A DNA stretch of 64,000 nucleotides from NCBI GenBank assembly GCA_016704435.1, contig JADJAB010000003.1, forward strand, positions 124,001 to 188,000, written 5' to 3'. A model generated the notes under the pieces. The model was not told the DNA's origin. It did not search any database and worked only from the letters and a program-made list of their open reading frames with translations. A program made the position numbers and the translations under genes. This stretch comes from Rhodobacter sp. (GTDB lineage: Bacteria; Pseudomonadota; Alphaproteobacteria; Rhodobacterales; Rhodobacteraceae). Positions 17,140 through 26,725 of this stretch are shown here, piece by piece. Position 1 is the stretch's first letter, and every line of letters starts with the position of its first letter.

Positions 17140-18906
17140 ATGACCGAGCGCACGCCACCGCCCCGGACGGCCGCCCTTGCCGATCGCGACCACAAGGCCG
17201 AGATCGTCGACAGGCTTTACGATGTGGCATTGGACCCGATCCGGCTGGTGGACCTGATGGAGGTCTGGGAAAGCAGTGCCGCACCGCTGCGGGTTGGCCC
17301 GGTCGAAAGCGCCATTCCGCTGGAAGACCCCGAGATCGAGGCGCATATGCAGCGCGCCACCGTGTTTCTGGACCGCTACGATGCCAGTGCCGAACGCGGC
17401 GGCTATCGGTCGGTGCTGGAAGACATACCGCGCTCGGCCGCCTTTCTGTCGGATGGCGGCGCCGCGATCGCCGATTGCAACCGCCCCGCCGTCGTGGCCT
17501 TCGGGATCGCACCGGGCGGCGCCTTCTCTGCCCTGCCGTTCGAGATGGACGACCGCGGGCTGCTGGCCGGCGTGATCCGCAAGGTCGCGGGCGGGCGGGC
17601 GGAAAAGGTGGTGACTCTGCGCATCCGCTCGACGGTCACCGGCAGCCCGGTGATCGTGCGCGTCAGCCGGGTGGAAAGCGGGACGGATCGTCCGCTGGCG
17701 TTGGTGTTGTCGACCGAACTGGTCTGGCCCGAGGGATTCGAGCATACGGTGCAGGAGGCCTTCGGCCTGACCGGCGCCGAGGTCGAGATCGTGCGCGGCA
17801 TCACGCTGGGCCTGCCGGTGAAGGACATCGCCGAGGCGCGGGGGCGGTCGGCGGAAACTGTGCGCACGCAGCTGCGCAGCATTCTGGCCAAGACCGAAAC
17901 CCACAGCCAGTCGGAACTGGTGCGGGTGGTGCTGGGGCTGATGGACGTGGCGCTGATCCCGACCGAAGGCCATGGCGGATCAGTTCCGCGGGGCGGCAAG
18001 CTGGACCCGCGCGAACTGCGCGAGATGCGGCTGGCCGACGGGCGGCGGCTGACCTGGATCGAATTCGGCAACCCCAAGGGCCAGCCGGTGCTGTACATGC
18101 ACCTCGATTACGGGCTGATCCGCTGGCCCGCTTCGGCCGAACGGCACGCCGGTTTGCGCAAGTTGCGGGTGATCGTGCCGGTCAGGGCGGGCTATGGCCG
18201 GACCGACCCGCATCCCAAGGGCATGGACCGCACAGAAGCCGTCACGCTGGATTATGCCGCGGTGATGGACCATCTGGGTCTGCGCGGCGCCATCACCGTG
18301 CCGCTGGGCGCCGATCTGCGCTTCGCGATGAACCTGGCCAACCGGCGTCCCGATCTGGTGGCCGGCATCGTCGGCTGCGCCTGCCAGCTGCCGCTGCGCA
18401 CCTCGGCGCAATATGACCGCATGGACAAATGGCAGCGCTTCATCCTGGCCAATGCCCGCTATGCGCCCAAGGTGCTGCCGTTCCTGGTGCAGGCCGGCTT
18501 CAGCCTGGCCCGCCGTCTGGGAAAAGAGGCCTTCTTTACCCAGGTCAACGGCGGCAGCCCGGCCGATATCGACACTTTCGCGCAGCCCGAAGTGCGCGAG
18601 GCGATGATGACCGGGTCCGACGTCTGTCTGGCCCGGAAGTGGAGCGCACACGATGCGTTTTCCCGCGAATGCATCAGCTCGGAAAAGGACTGGTCGGCGA
18701 TCGTGAAGGCCTGCAAGGTGCCGGTCCTGCTGCTGCAGGGCGATCAGGACCCGCAGACGCCGGTGCAGACGGTGCAGGAACTGATGGCGGAATACCCGCA
18801 TCTCGAGGTGCGCTTCCTGCCCAACACCGGGCAGATGCTGTTCTTCGCCGAATGGCCGCTGGCGCTGGACGAGGTCGAGGCGATGGCCGCCCGCCTGTCG
18901 GCCTGA
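17140..18906 (+). CDS. LuxR-type HTH regulator fused to a degenerate alpha/beta-hydrolase
   Basis: The 588-residue protein has three parts: an N-terminal domain of about 200 residues (PAS/sensor-like in position, not recognised), a LuxR helix-turn-helix at about 207-270 (LTGAEVEIVRGITLGLPVKD, EARGRSAETVRTQLRSILAK), and an alpha/beta-hydrolase fold at about 285-588. In the hydrolase part the nucleophile elbow, normally G-x-S-x-G, reads PLGADL near residue 387; the acid loop GDQDPQTPV near 534 is kept, but the usual catalytic His position reads NTGQML near 562. Ser and His are therefore both missing. A ligand-sensing rather than enzymatic role is inferred. There is no autoinducer synthase nearby. 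Confidence 0.85.
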   Translation: MTERTPPPRTAALADRDHKAEIVDRLYDVALDPIRLVDLMEVWESSAAPLRVGPVESAIPLEDPEIEAHMQRATVFLDRYDASAERGGYRSVLEDIPRSAAFLSDGGAAIADCNRPAVVAFGIAPGGAFSALPFEMDDRGLLAGVIRKVAGGRAEKVVTLRIRSTVTGSPVIVRVSRVESGTDRPLALVLSTELVWPEGFEHTVQEAFGLTGAEVEIVRGITLGLPVKDIAEARGRSAETVRTQLRSILAKTETHSQSELVRVVLGLMDVALIPTEGHGGSVPRGGKLDPRELREMRLADGRRLTWIEFGNPKGQPVLYMHLDYGLIRWPASAERHAGLRKLRVIVPVRAGYGRTDPHPKGMDRTEAVTLDYAAVMDHLGLRGAITVPLGADLRFAMNLANRRPDLVAGIVGCACQLPLRTSAQYDRMDKWQRFILANARYAPKVLPFLVQAGFSLARRLGKEAFFTQVNGGSPADIDTFAQPEVREAMMTGSDVCLARKWSAHDAFSRECISSEKDWSAIVKACKVPVLLLQGDQDPQTPVQTVQELMAEYPHLEVRFLPNTGQMLFFAEWPLALDEVEAMAARLSA

Positions 18907-19050
18907 GGTCAGGAAAACCCGACCGTGGCTGAATCTTTCTCTGTCTACCGCAAATGGGGTATGCGGCGTGGCTGCGGGTTACGCTAGGAAAGCTACAGTC
19001 GTGGTGGCATTTGCGACAGAACGCTTTTCATCCAATCTTTCTTCCCCTCG

Positions 19051-19083
19051 CGGGGCGGTGGTCTCCAGAAGATCACCGCCCCG
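19051..19083 (+). terminator. GC-rich hairpin between LuxR-fusion gene and ppk2
   Basis: A perfect 10-base inverted repeat (CGGGGCGGTG / CACCGCCCCG) with a 13-base loop lies in the intergenic region. There is no T tract. It is about 145 bases past the upstream stop codon, so it may be a terminator or an operator. Confidence 0.4.
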
Positions 19084-19128
19084 CAATCCATTCGGGGCCT
19101 CCCGCTTCGGCGCTGTTCTGGTGCCGGT

Positions 19129-19142
19129 TTGACCCGGATCAA
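19129..19142 (+). promoter_or_regulatory. FNR/FnrL-type operator upstream of ppk2
   Basis: TTGACCCGGATCAA matches the FNR-family palindrome TTGAY-N4-RTCAA in both half sites. It is centred about 66 bases before the ppk2 start codon, a distance that allows either activation from about -41 or overlap with the promoter depending on where transcription starts. In Rhodobacter relatives FnrL binds such sites when oxygen is low. Binding here is inference. Confidence 0.6.
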
Positions 19143-19200
19143 GGAAAACGACACGCATCGGATGTAGAGTTCCCTCAAAGAGATCAGGGGAGAGACCGCA

Positions 19201-20276
19201 TGGACGATCAGGCGCCGCAAAGCCTTGCCAGCACCACCGAAACCAACACCAAACCCGCGACCGCCCGCGCGTTGCGGCGTGGCAAAGGGGCTGCGGCACC
19301 CGACAACGGGCATGCGCCGGTCGAGCCCCATGCAGTGCCGGTGGCTGACGTCCCGGCCGAAGTGCCGGCTCAAGAGCCTGCTCCGGCCGCAGGTGAAGGT
19401 CTGACCGGTCCGCAGAAGTTTCCGGCGCTCAATTCGGCAGCGATCCGCGAGGTCTTTGAAAGCGGCCGCTACCCATATGCCCGCCCGATGGGCCGCGCCG
19501 TCTATGAGGCGGAAAAGGCCCGGCTGCAGGCCGAGCTCCTGAAGGTTCAGATCTGGGCGCAGGAGACCGGGCAGAAATTCGTCATCCTGATGGAAGGTCG
19601 CGACGCCGCCGGCAAGGGCGGCACGATCAAGCGCTTCATGGAGCATCTGAACCCCCGCTATGCCCGCGTCTGCGCGCTGTCCAAGCCTTCGGACGTGGAA
19701 AAGGGCCAGTGGTTCTTCCAGCGTTACATCGAACATCTGCCGACGGCGGGAGAAATGGTGTTCTTCGACCGCAGCTGGTACAACCGCGCCGGGGTGGAGC
19801 GGGTAATGGGCTTCTGCTCGCCCGCCGAATACCTGGAATTCATGCGTCAGGCGCCCGACTTCGAGCGGATGCTGACCCGCTCGGGCATCCAGCTTTACAA
19901 ATACTGGTTTTCCGTCACCCGCGAGGAACAGCGCCGCCGCTTCAAGGCGCGCGAGACCGACCCCCTGAAGATGTGGAAGCTGTCGCCGATCGACAAGGCC
20001 AGTCTGGACAAGTGGGATGATTATACCGAGGCCAAGGAGGCGATGTTCTTTTACACCGACACCGCCGATGCGCCCTGGGTGATCGTGAAGTCGAACGACA
20101 AGAAGCGGGCGCGGCTGAACTGCATGAAGCATTTCCTGTCGACCATCGACTATCCGAACAAGGACCTGTCGGTGGTGGGCGCGCCCGATCCGCTGATCGT
20201 CGGCCGCGCGGCGCAGGTGCTTGGCGGGGCGGGGCATCTGATGGACGCGGCGCGCCATCCGGTGCTGAAGGCCTAG
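19201..20276 (+). CDS. ppk2: Polyphosphate kinase 2
   Basis: PPK2 transfers phosphate between polyphosphate and nucleoside diphosphates. The 358-residue protein has a long low-complexity Ala/Pro/Glu-rich N-terminus (about residues 1-75) before the catalytic domain: Walker A GRDAAGKGGTIKRFMEHLNP, Walker B FFDRSWYNRAGVERVMGFC, and the lid RFKARETDPLKMWKLSPID. The class I single-domain layout suggests ADP or GDP as substrate. The start ATG at 19201 follows GGGGAGAG. An FNR-type box lies upstream, so expression may rise when oxygen falls. Confidence 0.92.
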
Positions 20277-20348
20277 GCCGGCGGCCGGGTGCCGATGCGG
20301 CGCGATGCGGCTTGGCACAGGCGGGCGCCGGCGGTAGGAACTGGCGCA

Positions 20349-21014
20349 ATGACGCATCACGGGATGACAGGGGCGGTTCTGTGCGGGCTGGCGCTGCTCG
20401 CGACGCCCGCGCTGGCGCATCCGCATATCTTCATCGACGCCTCGGTCGAAGTGCTGCTGGACGGGCAGAACCGCGCCACCGGCCTGCGGATCGGCTGGCG
20501 CTACGACGATCTCTATTCGCTGTCGGTCATCGCCGATCGCGGGCTGGACCCGGATTGGGATGGCGCCCTGACTGCCGCGGAAGAGTCGGCGCTGGCCGGG
20601 TTCGACATGGCCTGGATGGAGGGTTTTCAGGGCGATACCTACGCGCTTCTGGACGCGGCCGACCTGAGGCTGGGTCCGCCGCAGGACTGGACGGCCGGCT
20701 ATGCCGGCGGCAAGATCACCTCGACCCATCTGCGGATGTTCGCGGCGCCGGTCGCGATTGGCGAGGGCACGCTTTTCGTGCAGGTCTATGATCCTGGATT
20801 CTACACCTCTTACGCCATCGTCGGCGACGGCGTGCTGACCGGCGGCTCCGGCGCCTGCCGGGCCGAGGTCTGGGGCCCCGATGTCGACGCGGCGGATGCA
20901 GCCCTGCTGGCGGCGCTGGCGGAATATTCGGCCGATGAAAGTGTGGAGCAGGATTTCCCTGCGGTCGGCAGGCACTATGCCGAGGAGGTGCGCGTGACAT
21001 GCGCCGCGCGGTGA
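20349..21014 (+). CDS. DUF1007 family exported protein
   Basis: This 221-residue secreted protein has a signal peptide (MTGAVLCGLALLATPALA, cut before HPHIFIDASVEV). The HPH near the mature N-terminus is the family hallmark and probably binds metal. DUF1007 genes are regularly paired with NicO-type nickel/cobalt transporters, as here, where its end overlaps the transporter start by 16 bases. A periplasmic metal-handling role with the exporter is inferred from that pairing. Start ATG at 20349 is chosen because it directly precedes the signal peptide. Confidence 0.85.
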   Translation: MTHHGMTGAVLCGLALLATPALAHPHIFIDASVEVLLDGQNRATGLRIGWRYDDLYSLSVIADRGLDPDWDGALTAAEESALAGFDMAWMEGFQGDTYALLDAADLRLGPPQDWTAGYAGGKITSTHLRMFAAPVAIGEGTLFVQVYDPGFYTSYAIVGDGVLTGGSGACRAEVWGPDVDAADAALLAALAEYSADESVEQDFPAVGRHYAEEVRVTCAAR

Positions 21015-21898
21015 TCCTTGCCGGCCTGCCGGTCGTGGCGGTTCTCGCCGCACTGTGGCTGTCGGGCGGGTTTTCCGGCCTGCTGGCCTGGGCCGAGGCA
21101 ACGCAGCGCCAGGCGCAGAACGCCCTTGCGGCCGCCGTGCGCGCCCTGCGCGGGGGCGAGCCGGGAGCACTGGCGGCGCTCTTGGGTGTCTCGTTCAGCT
21201 ACGGCGTGCTGCATGCGGTCGGGCCGGGCCATGGCAAGGCGCTGATCGGGGCCTATGGTGTGGCCCGCCGTGTGCCATTGCTGCGGCTTTCGGCGCTGGC
21301 GCTGCTGTCGTCGCTGGCGCAGGCCGGCACGGCGGTGGTGCTGGTCTATGCCGGCGTGGCCGCGCTGGGCCTGACGCGCGATGCCGCCACCGGACTGGCC
21401 GAAGGCGCCGTGCCCGCGCTGGGCAACCTTCTGATCGCGGGGCTGGGGGCCTGGCTTCTGTGGCGCGGCTTGCGCGGTGTGCGGCGGCGGGCGGCGGGCC
21501 AACATCCGCCGGGTCACGGCCATGACCACGGGCCGGACGGCGGCTGCGGCCATGCCCATGCGCCGACGCCCGATGAGGTGGCGCAGCTGACCGGCTGGCG
21601 CGACACCGGCGTTCTGGTCGCAGGCATCGCGCTGCGGCCCTGTACGGGGGCGCTGTTCCTGCTGATCCTGACCTGGCAGATCGGCATCGGTCCGGCCGGC
21701 ATCGCCGGGGCCTTTGCCATGGGTCTTGGCGTGGCGGTGGTCACCATCGCTGCAGCGGCGCTGGCCGTCTGGGCGCGTGAAGGCGCCTTTGCCGGCCTGT
21801 CGGGCGGCGTGCTGTCGCGCGCGCTGCCGCTGGTCGAGGCGCTGGCCGGTGCGCTGATCCTGACGGTGGCGCTGGTGCTGCTGTGGCGCGGCTTCTGA
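20999..21898 (+). CDS. NicO/RcnA-type nickel-cobalt transporter
   Basis: This 299-residue inner-membrane protein has about six helices. The NicO signature is visible in helix II (SFSYGVLHAVGPGHGKALIG, with the HAVGPGHGK metal motif), and there is a His-rich cytoplasmic loop near residue 170-185 (HPPGHGHDHGPDGGCGHAHA). The second half has GIALRPCTGALFLLIL. It overlaps the DUF1007 gene and probably exports Ni2+ or Co2+, although some family members import. No RcnR-type regulator is seen beside it. Confidence 0.9.
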   Translation: MRRAVILAGLPVVAVLAALWLSGGFSGLLAWAEATQRQAQNALAAAVRALRGGEPGALAALLGVSFSYGVLHAVGPGHGKALIGAYGVARRVPLLRLSALALLSSLAQAGTAVVLVYAGVAALGLTRDAATGLAEGAVPALGNLLIAGLGAWLLWRGLRGVRRRAAGQHPPGHGHDHGPDGGCGHAHAPTPDEVAQLTGWRDTGVLVAGIALRPCTGALFLLILTWQIGIGPAGIAGAFAMGLGVAVVTIAAAALAVWAREGAFAGLSGGVLSRALPLVEALAGALILTVALVLLWRGF

Positions 21899-22045
21899 GC
21901 GCTCCCTTGCCTTTCCCTTGCGGTCCTTCCTTGCGGACCTGGGCGCGCCGAGGCTTGCAAGAGACTGATGCAGGGGCATTTAGCGCCGCAGTGCGGCGGA
22001 TTTCCCGGCTTGTCCTTGCCGATCCGCCCCGGCATATCCGGGCGC

Positions 22046-23398
22046 ATGACCGCGACGATGACCTCTTCCGCCCATGCGCGCGCAACGCTTGTCCTGGGGC
22101 TGCCGCTGGTTGGCTCCAGCCTGGCGCAAATGGCGCTGCATGTCGCCGATACGGTGATGCTGGGCTGGTATGGCGTGGTGGCGCTGGCGGCGGTGGTGCT
22201 GGGCTCTTCGTCCTTCTTCATCCTGTTCGTCCTCGGCTCGGGCTTTGCCAAGGCGGTGATGCCGATGGTGGCCAGTGCGCGCGCGGCGGGCGACGAGACG
22301 CAGGTGCGCCGCGACGCGCGGATGGGGCTGTGGCTGTCAGCCGCTTACGGCGTGCTGATCTATCCGGTGTTCTGGTGGGCCGAGCCGATCCTGCTGGCCC
22401 TGGGGCAAGAGGCCGAGGTCTCGGCCATCGCGGGCGATTACCTGCGGATCGCTGGGCTGGGCATGGTGCCGGCGCTGTGGGTGGCGGTGCTGCAAAGCTG
22501 GCTTTCGGCGCTGGGCCGGACGCAGGTGGTGCTGTGGGTCACGGTGGCGGCGCTGGGGCTGAACGTTGCGATCAACTGGGCGCTGATCTTCGGCAACTGG
22601 GGATTTCCCGAGTTGGGCGCCCAGGGGGCTGCGGTGGCGACACTGGCGGTCCAGATCGCGTCCTTCCTGGCGCTGGCACCCTATGCCGCGCTGCAACCGG
22701 GACTGCGGCCCTACCGGCTGTTCCAGCGGTTCTGGCGGGCCGACCCGGTCGCGCTGCGGCAGGTGTTCCGGCTGGGCTGGCCGATCGGCCTGACCGGCAT
22801 TGCCGAGGGCGGCCTGTTCCAGGCCAGCGCGCTGATGATGGGCTGGGTCGGCACGGTGCAGCTGGCCGCGCATGGCATCGCGCTGGAGGCGGCTGCGGTA
22901 GCCTTCATGATCCATGTCGGCCTGTCCAGCGCCGCAACGATCCGGGTGGCGGAGTTTCGTGGCAAAGGCCGGGCAGAGGATTTGCGCGCGGCCGCAAGGG
23001 TGGCGCTGGTCCTGTCTTTTGCGGTGGCGGTGCTGGTGACCGTGCTGTTCGTCTCGGCGCCCGGCTGGATCATCGGGCTGTTTGTCGACGAGACCAAACC
23101 GGAAAGCGCCGCGATCCTGACCTTTGGCGTCACGCTTCTGGCGCTGGCTGCACTGTTCCAGCTGGCCGATGCGATGCAGGTGATGGCGCTGGGCCTGTTG
23201 CGCGGGTTGCACGATACGCGGGTGCCGCTGATCCTGGCGGCGGTCAGCTATTGGGTGATCGGCATTCCGATCAGCTATGTGCTGGCCTTTCCGCTGGGCC
23301 TTGCCGGTGTCGGGTTGTGGCTGGGGCTGGTGATCGGGCTGGTGGCGGCCGGCGGCAGCCTGATGGCGCGGTTCTGGGTGCTGGCGCCGAAGGGCTGA
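22046..23398 (+). CDS. MATE-family multidrug/Na+ (H+) antiporter
   Basis: This 450-residue protein has twelve predicted membrane helices in two related halves. The first begins with LVLGLPLVGSSLAQMALHVADTVMLGWYG, which is the characteristic MATE opening, and the second begins near FRLGWPIGLTGIAEGGLFQA. It falls in the NorM/DinF-like group. Substrate cannot be predicted. The start at 22046 (MTATMTSS) fits. The frame upstream to 21968 is not needed. It is a single gene with convergent kpsC downstream, the two ending only 10 bases apart. Confidence 0.93.
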   Translation: MTATMTSSAHARATLVLGLPLVGSSLAQMALHVADTVMLGWYGVVALAAVVLGSSSFFILFVLGSGFAKAVMPMVASARAAGDETQVRRDARMGLWLSAAYGVLIYPVFWWAEPILLALGQEAEVSAIAGDYLRIAGLGMVPALWVAVLQSWLSALGRTQVVLWVTVAALGLNVAINWALIFGNWGFPELGAQGAAVATLAVQIASFLALAPYAALQPGLRPYRLFQRFWRADPVALRQVFRLGWPIGLTGIAEGGLFQASALMMGWVGTVQLAAHGIALEAAAVAFMIHVGLSSAATIRVAEFRGKGRAEDLRAAARVALVLSFAVAVLVTVLFVSAPGWIIGLFVDETKPESAAILTFGVTLLALAALFQLADAMQVMALGLLRGLHDTRVPLILAAVSYWVIGIPISYVLAFPLGLAGVGLWLGLVIGLVAAGGSLMARFWVLAPKG

Positions 23399-23408
23399 GG
23401 CGCAACCC

Positions 23409-25469
23409 TCAACGCCAGAGCCAGGCTTGGCTGGCGAAACGGCCTTGCAGCTTTGCGATCAGCCGATTCAGCGGCCCGGGATGCGGGATCTTGCCGCTGG
23501 CCAGCCGTTCAAGCGCCACTTCGGGCGGGCAAGGGCGGCGCGAGACCGGGTCCCAGTAGCGCGGATAGGCGATCAGCGCGGCGTGAACCAGGTGGGCAAG
23601 ATCGGGACGCGGTTGCAGGCTGCCGTCGGCGCGGCGCAGGCGGCGGTGGGGAATTGGGCCAAGATCGCTGGTCAGGCCCCAGCCGGCGTAGAAGGGTGCG
23701 CCGAGGGTGATGACTTTCTTTCCCCGCAAAAGCGCCTCGAACCCGGTCAGTGAGGTCATCGTCCAGACTTCATCGACCAGCGGCAGCAGCGCGCCGATGT
23801 CGGCACCGCTCAGCACGGCATCGGCGAATTTCAGGGCGATCTCGTCGGGGATCCGGCCGGGGCGCAAGCCGGCCTCGACGTCGGGATGGGGCTTGTAGAG
23901 GATCACCGCTTCGGGGTTGGCCTCCCAGGCCGCCTGCAGCAGCCCGGCATTGCTGCGGATGTCGCCCGCCCCTTTCAGGATCGAGGCATCATCCTCGACC
24001 TGACCGGGAACGAGGATGCGGCGGCCTTCTGGAAGGGCGGGGAGTTCGCCGCCGAGGTTGTATTTCGTCAGGTTGGCGGCGCGCAGGCTTTCCAGCAGCC
24101 GGTCGGCGCGGGTCTGACCGCCGGGGGGCAGGGGGCCAAGGATCAGCCGCTCCAGCCGCGAAGGGCGGGTCGGGTCGTAGTAGATGCCGGCGTCGTCGGT
24201 GACCAGCGACAGGGGCGGTACCAGCTCTGCGCCCAGCCCGCGCGAGCGCAGGAAGCCGTCTTCGACCCGCAGCGCGGGGCCGGAGAGGCCCTCGGGCTCC
24301 TTGCCCGCCCAGATCAGCAGCCCGCGCCCCTTGCGCGCCGCAAGAGCACTGGCAGTGGTGTTGTTATCTTTGAATATCAGTGGCTTGTAGCACCCGAAGA
24401 CGGACTGCAGCCGCCCACGCTTCCACGCCCGCATGCCGCTGGCGACGTGGCCGTGGCGGTCTTCGCGAAAGGCGCGCACCTCGGCCTCCAGCTGTTCGAC
24501 CACCTCTTCAAAGCTGCACAGGCGGTCGCGGCAGGGGTCGTACCAGACCGGCGCAAGGATCATTGCGGCGGCGAAAAGCTGGTTGCGCGTCAGCTTGCGG
24601 CCGCGGCGCGGCGGCGGGGTGCGGTCATGGCTCAGCCCCCAGCCGGTGTAGAAGGGCTGGCCCCAGACCTGCGGCTTGTGGCCGGCGAGAATGGCCTCGA
24701 ACCCCAGTTGCGACGACACGGTGTAGACGGCGATGGCCCCGTCAAGCAGGTGCCAGGGCGAGTGCGGGCCGGTGATCAGCACGATGCGGCCCTTGGCGTG
24801 CGCCGCGCCGAAATGGCCGGGGCGCAGGCCGGTGGCGGATTCCGGGTGGGTCTTGATCAGGATCGGCGCCCGGGGATGATCCTCGGCGGCCTGGGCCAGC
24901 ATGTCGTCGAATGTGGCCTGGGTGGCGCCGGAGGCGGTGACGGAAGCATCCCTGGCGGTCTGGTCGACAACAAGGACGTAGCCGGGCGGCGGTGGCGGCA
25001 GCGTGGGATCATGAATATTGTATTTTGACAAGTGCAGGTGCTTCAAACGATCAATAGCGTCCTTTGCACGCAAAAGAAGGTTTGAATTGTCCAATGGATC
25101 GGCGTTGAGGAGATGTTCGAGGGTAGAGGCGCGCGCGGGATCGAAATGGACGCCGCGCGGGTCGATCAAAAGGCCGATGGGCGCATCGCCCATCCTACCG
25201 GGCTGGATCGAACGGAGAAAGGCGTCCTCGATGCGGATCAGCGGGGCGCCGCGGCGCTCTGCGGCGCGTTCGCCCCGACCGGCGGTAGGGCTGGCGCCCC
25301 AGACAGCGACGCCATCGCCGGGCCGCGGCAGGCCAAGGCGCAGCTCGTGGCCCATCAGCGCAAGGATGCGGCGCAGGCGGCGGTCACGCAGGAACGACAG
25401 GTTCTGATGGCAAAGCCGCCGCGGGATGACCACGGCGGCTTCGGGTTTCGGATCGCGCTCGACGGCCAA
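23409..25469 (-). CDS. kpsC: Capsular polysaccharide beta-Kdo transferase KpsC
   Basis: KpsC builds, with KpsS, the poly-Kdo linker on phosphatidylglycerol that anchors group 2-type capsules. The 686-residue protein carries two related glycosyltransferase modules. Each shows R(I/V)EDxFLRS (residues about 79 and 392), a TKYN/SKYNI segment, an (I/L)xKPHPDVE or IKTHPES motif, and FYxGWGL near the end. The gene is followed by a convergent MATE gene and preceded on the same strand by the Wza-like and KpsS genes. KpsM/T/E transport genes are not in the window. Confidence 0.9.
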   Translation of the reverse strand: MAVERDPKPEAAVVIPRRLCHQNLSFLRDRRLRRILALMGHELRLGLPRPGDGVAVWGASPTAGRGERAAERRGAPLIRIEDAFLRSIQPGRMGDAPIGLLIDPRGVHFDPARASTLEHLLNADPLDNSNLLLRAKDAIDRLKHLHLSKYNIHDPTLPPPPPGYVLVVDQTARDASVTASGATQATFDDMLAQAAEDHPRAPILIKTHPESATGLRPGHFGAAHAKGRIVLITGPHSPWHLLDGAIAVYTVSSQLGFEAILAGHKPQVWGQPFYTGWGLSHDRTPPPRRGRKLTRNQLFAAAMILAPVWYDPCRDRLCSFEEVVEQLEAEVRAFREDRHGHVASGMRAWKRGRLQSVFGCYKPLIFKDNNTTASALAARKGRGLLIWAGKEPEGLSGPALRVEDGFLRSRGLGAELVPPLSLVTDDAGIYYDPTRPSRLERLILGPLPPGGQTRADRLLESLRAANLTKYNLGGELPALPEGRRILVPGQVEDDASILKGAGDIRSNAGLLQAAWEANPEAVILYKPHPDVEAGLRPGRIPDEIALKFADAVLSGADIGALLPLVDEVWTMTSLTGFEALLRGKKVITLGAPFYAGWGLTSDLGPIPHRRLRRADGSLQPRPDLAHLVHAALIAYPRYWDPVSRRPCPPEVALERLASGKIPHPGPLNRLIAKLQGRFASQAWLWR

Positions 25470-25479
25470 GGGGTATCCC

Positions 25480-26635
25480 TCAGCCGCCGCTTCCGGACAG
25501 CGAATCGGCGGTGGAGGTCAGGTTCGCGGCCGCCCCGGTGGCCCCGGTCAGCGCAGCGAGCGTCTTGTTCCACTGCACATAGGGCGCCTCGGTGACATAG
25601 ACGGTATCGCCATCGCGGATCAGGAAATCGCGCGCCTCGAACATGCCGTTCGGCTGGGTCAGGTCCAGCACATAGACCATGCGCTGGTCGCCGCGCAGAT
25701 CGCCCCGTCCCAGCACGACGTTGGCGATCTCTGCCGGCTCGTTGCGGAAGACGAAGACGCCGGTCGGGTCGGCCGCCGCGGTCTGCAAGCCGCCGACGGT
25801 GGCGAGGGCCTCGATCGCGGAAAGCGTCTCTGACTCGAAGGGCACCAGTGCCTGGCCACCGGTCGCCCCAAGGGCAGTGAACTTGCGCTGGTCTTCCTCG
25901 ATCACGATCTGGTCGCCGGGGCGCAGCGCGATATCCAGCGCCGGGTTGGCCCAGAGATCCTTGAGCCAGACCTTGCCGGTCTGCCGGCCGCGGGTCACGC
26001 GCACGATGGCGACGGCCGGCGCGATGGCGACTCCGCCGGCCTTGGCCAGCATCGAGGCCAGGGTGCGGGTCGGACGCTCGATCGGGTAGGTGCCAGGCGC
26101 TGCGACGGAACCCGAGATGGTGACCGACGAGCCATCGCCGGCAAGGCGGCTTACGGTGATCTGCGGGTCGGGGGTCTGGGCATCCAGCTTGCGGGTGATC
26201 GCCTGGCGCAGCCCGTCCGGGGTTTGCCCGGCGGCCTTGATGCGGCCGGCGTAAGGGGATAAAGATATAGCCTTGGCCATCCACCTGCACTTCGGATAGT
26301 GCAGAAACGCGCTGGCCGGTATTGCCCAGCAGCGGGTCGTCCTTGACGTTCTCGAAGATGGTGATGCCCAGCGTATCGCCGGGCGACAGCGTGTCGGACC
26401 CGACGACGCCCGCGTTCTGGAAGGCCGAGGAAAACCCGAACGATTGCAGGACAGCCGTCGCGCGCGTGACCCGTGGATTGACGGTGACGATGAAGGCATC
26501 GCCGCCGTTCAGCACCGAGCCGGCGAAGATCTCTTTCTTGTTCGGTCCGGGGCGCGGCAGACCGCAGCCTGCGGCCATGGGAAGGCACGCAAACGCACCG
26601 AGGACCGCGGCCCTCCGGGTAACTTTGGTATTCAC
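25480..26635 (-). pseudogene. Wza/KpsD-type polysaccharide export lipoprotein, one frameshift
   Basis: This outer-membrane polysaccharide secretin family protein has lipobox MAAGC after VLGAFACLP, the poly-export domain (SPGDTLGITIFENV), SLBB-like repeats (ITISGSVAAPGTYPIERPTR; FTALGATGGQALVPFESETL) and YVTEAPYVQWNKTL at the end. The frame breaks near 26257, where CCCCTTACGCC has one T too many: IP then YAGRIKAAG is expected. Fixing it gives about 385 residues. GTG at 26635 is chosen as start because AAAGGAGC lies 8-9 bases upstream. The gene sits between kpsS and kpsC, so it likely forms the outer-membrane exit for the same capsule. Confidence 0.85.
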
Positions 26636-26725
26636 TGCTCGGGCTCCTTTTCGGATTTGCCTCAAGTTTTGCCTGCAACCTTAGGGAATCCGTGGCGAAA
26701 AGGAAAGCACGCCGTTCCGCGCGGT

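Noticed and set aside
15163..17973. A 936-codon minus-strand frame and a 1064-codon plus-strand frame over the chemoreceptor and LuxR-fusion genes
   Set aside because: Both are shadows in alternative frames of the chemoreceptor, GST and LuxR-fusion genes and show no domain.
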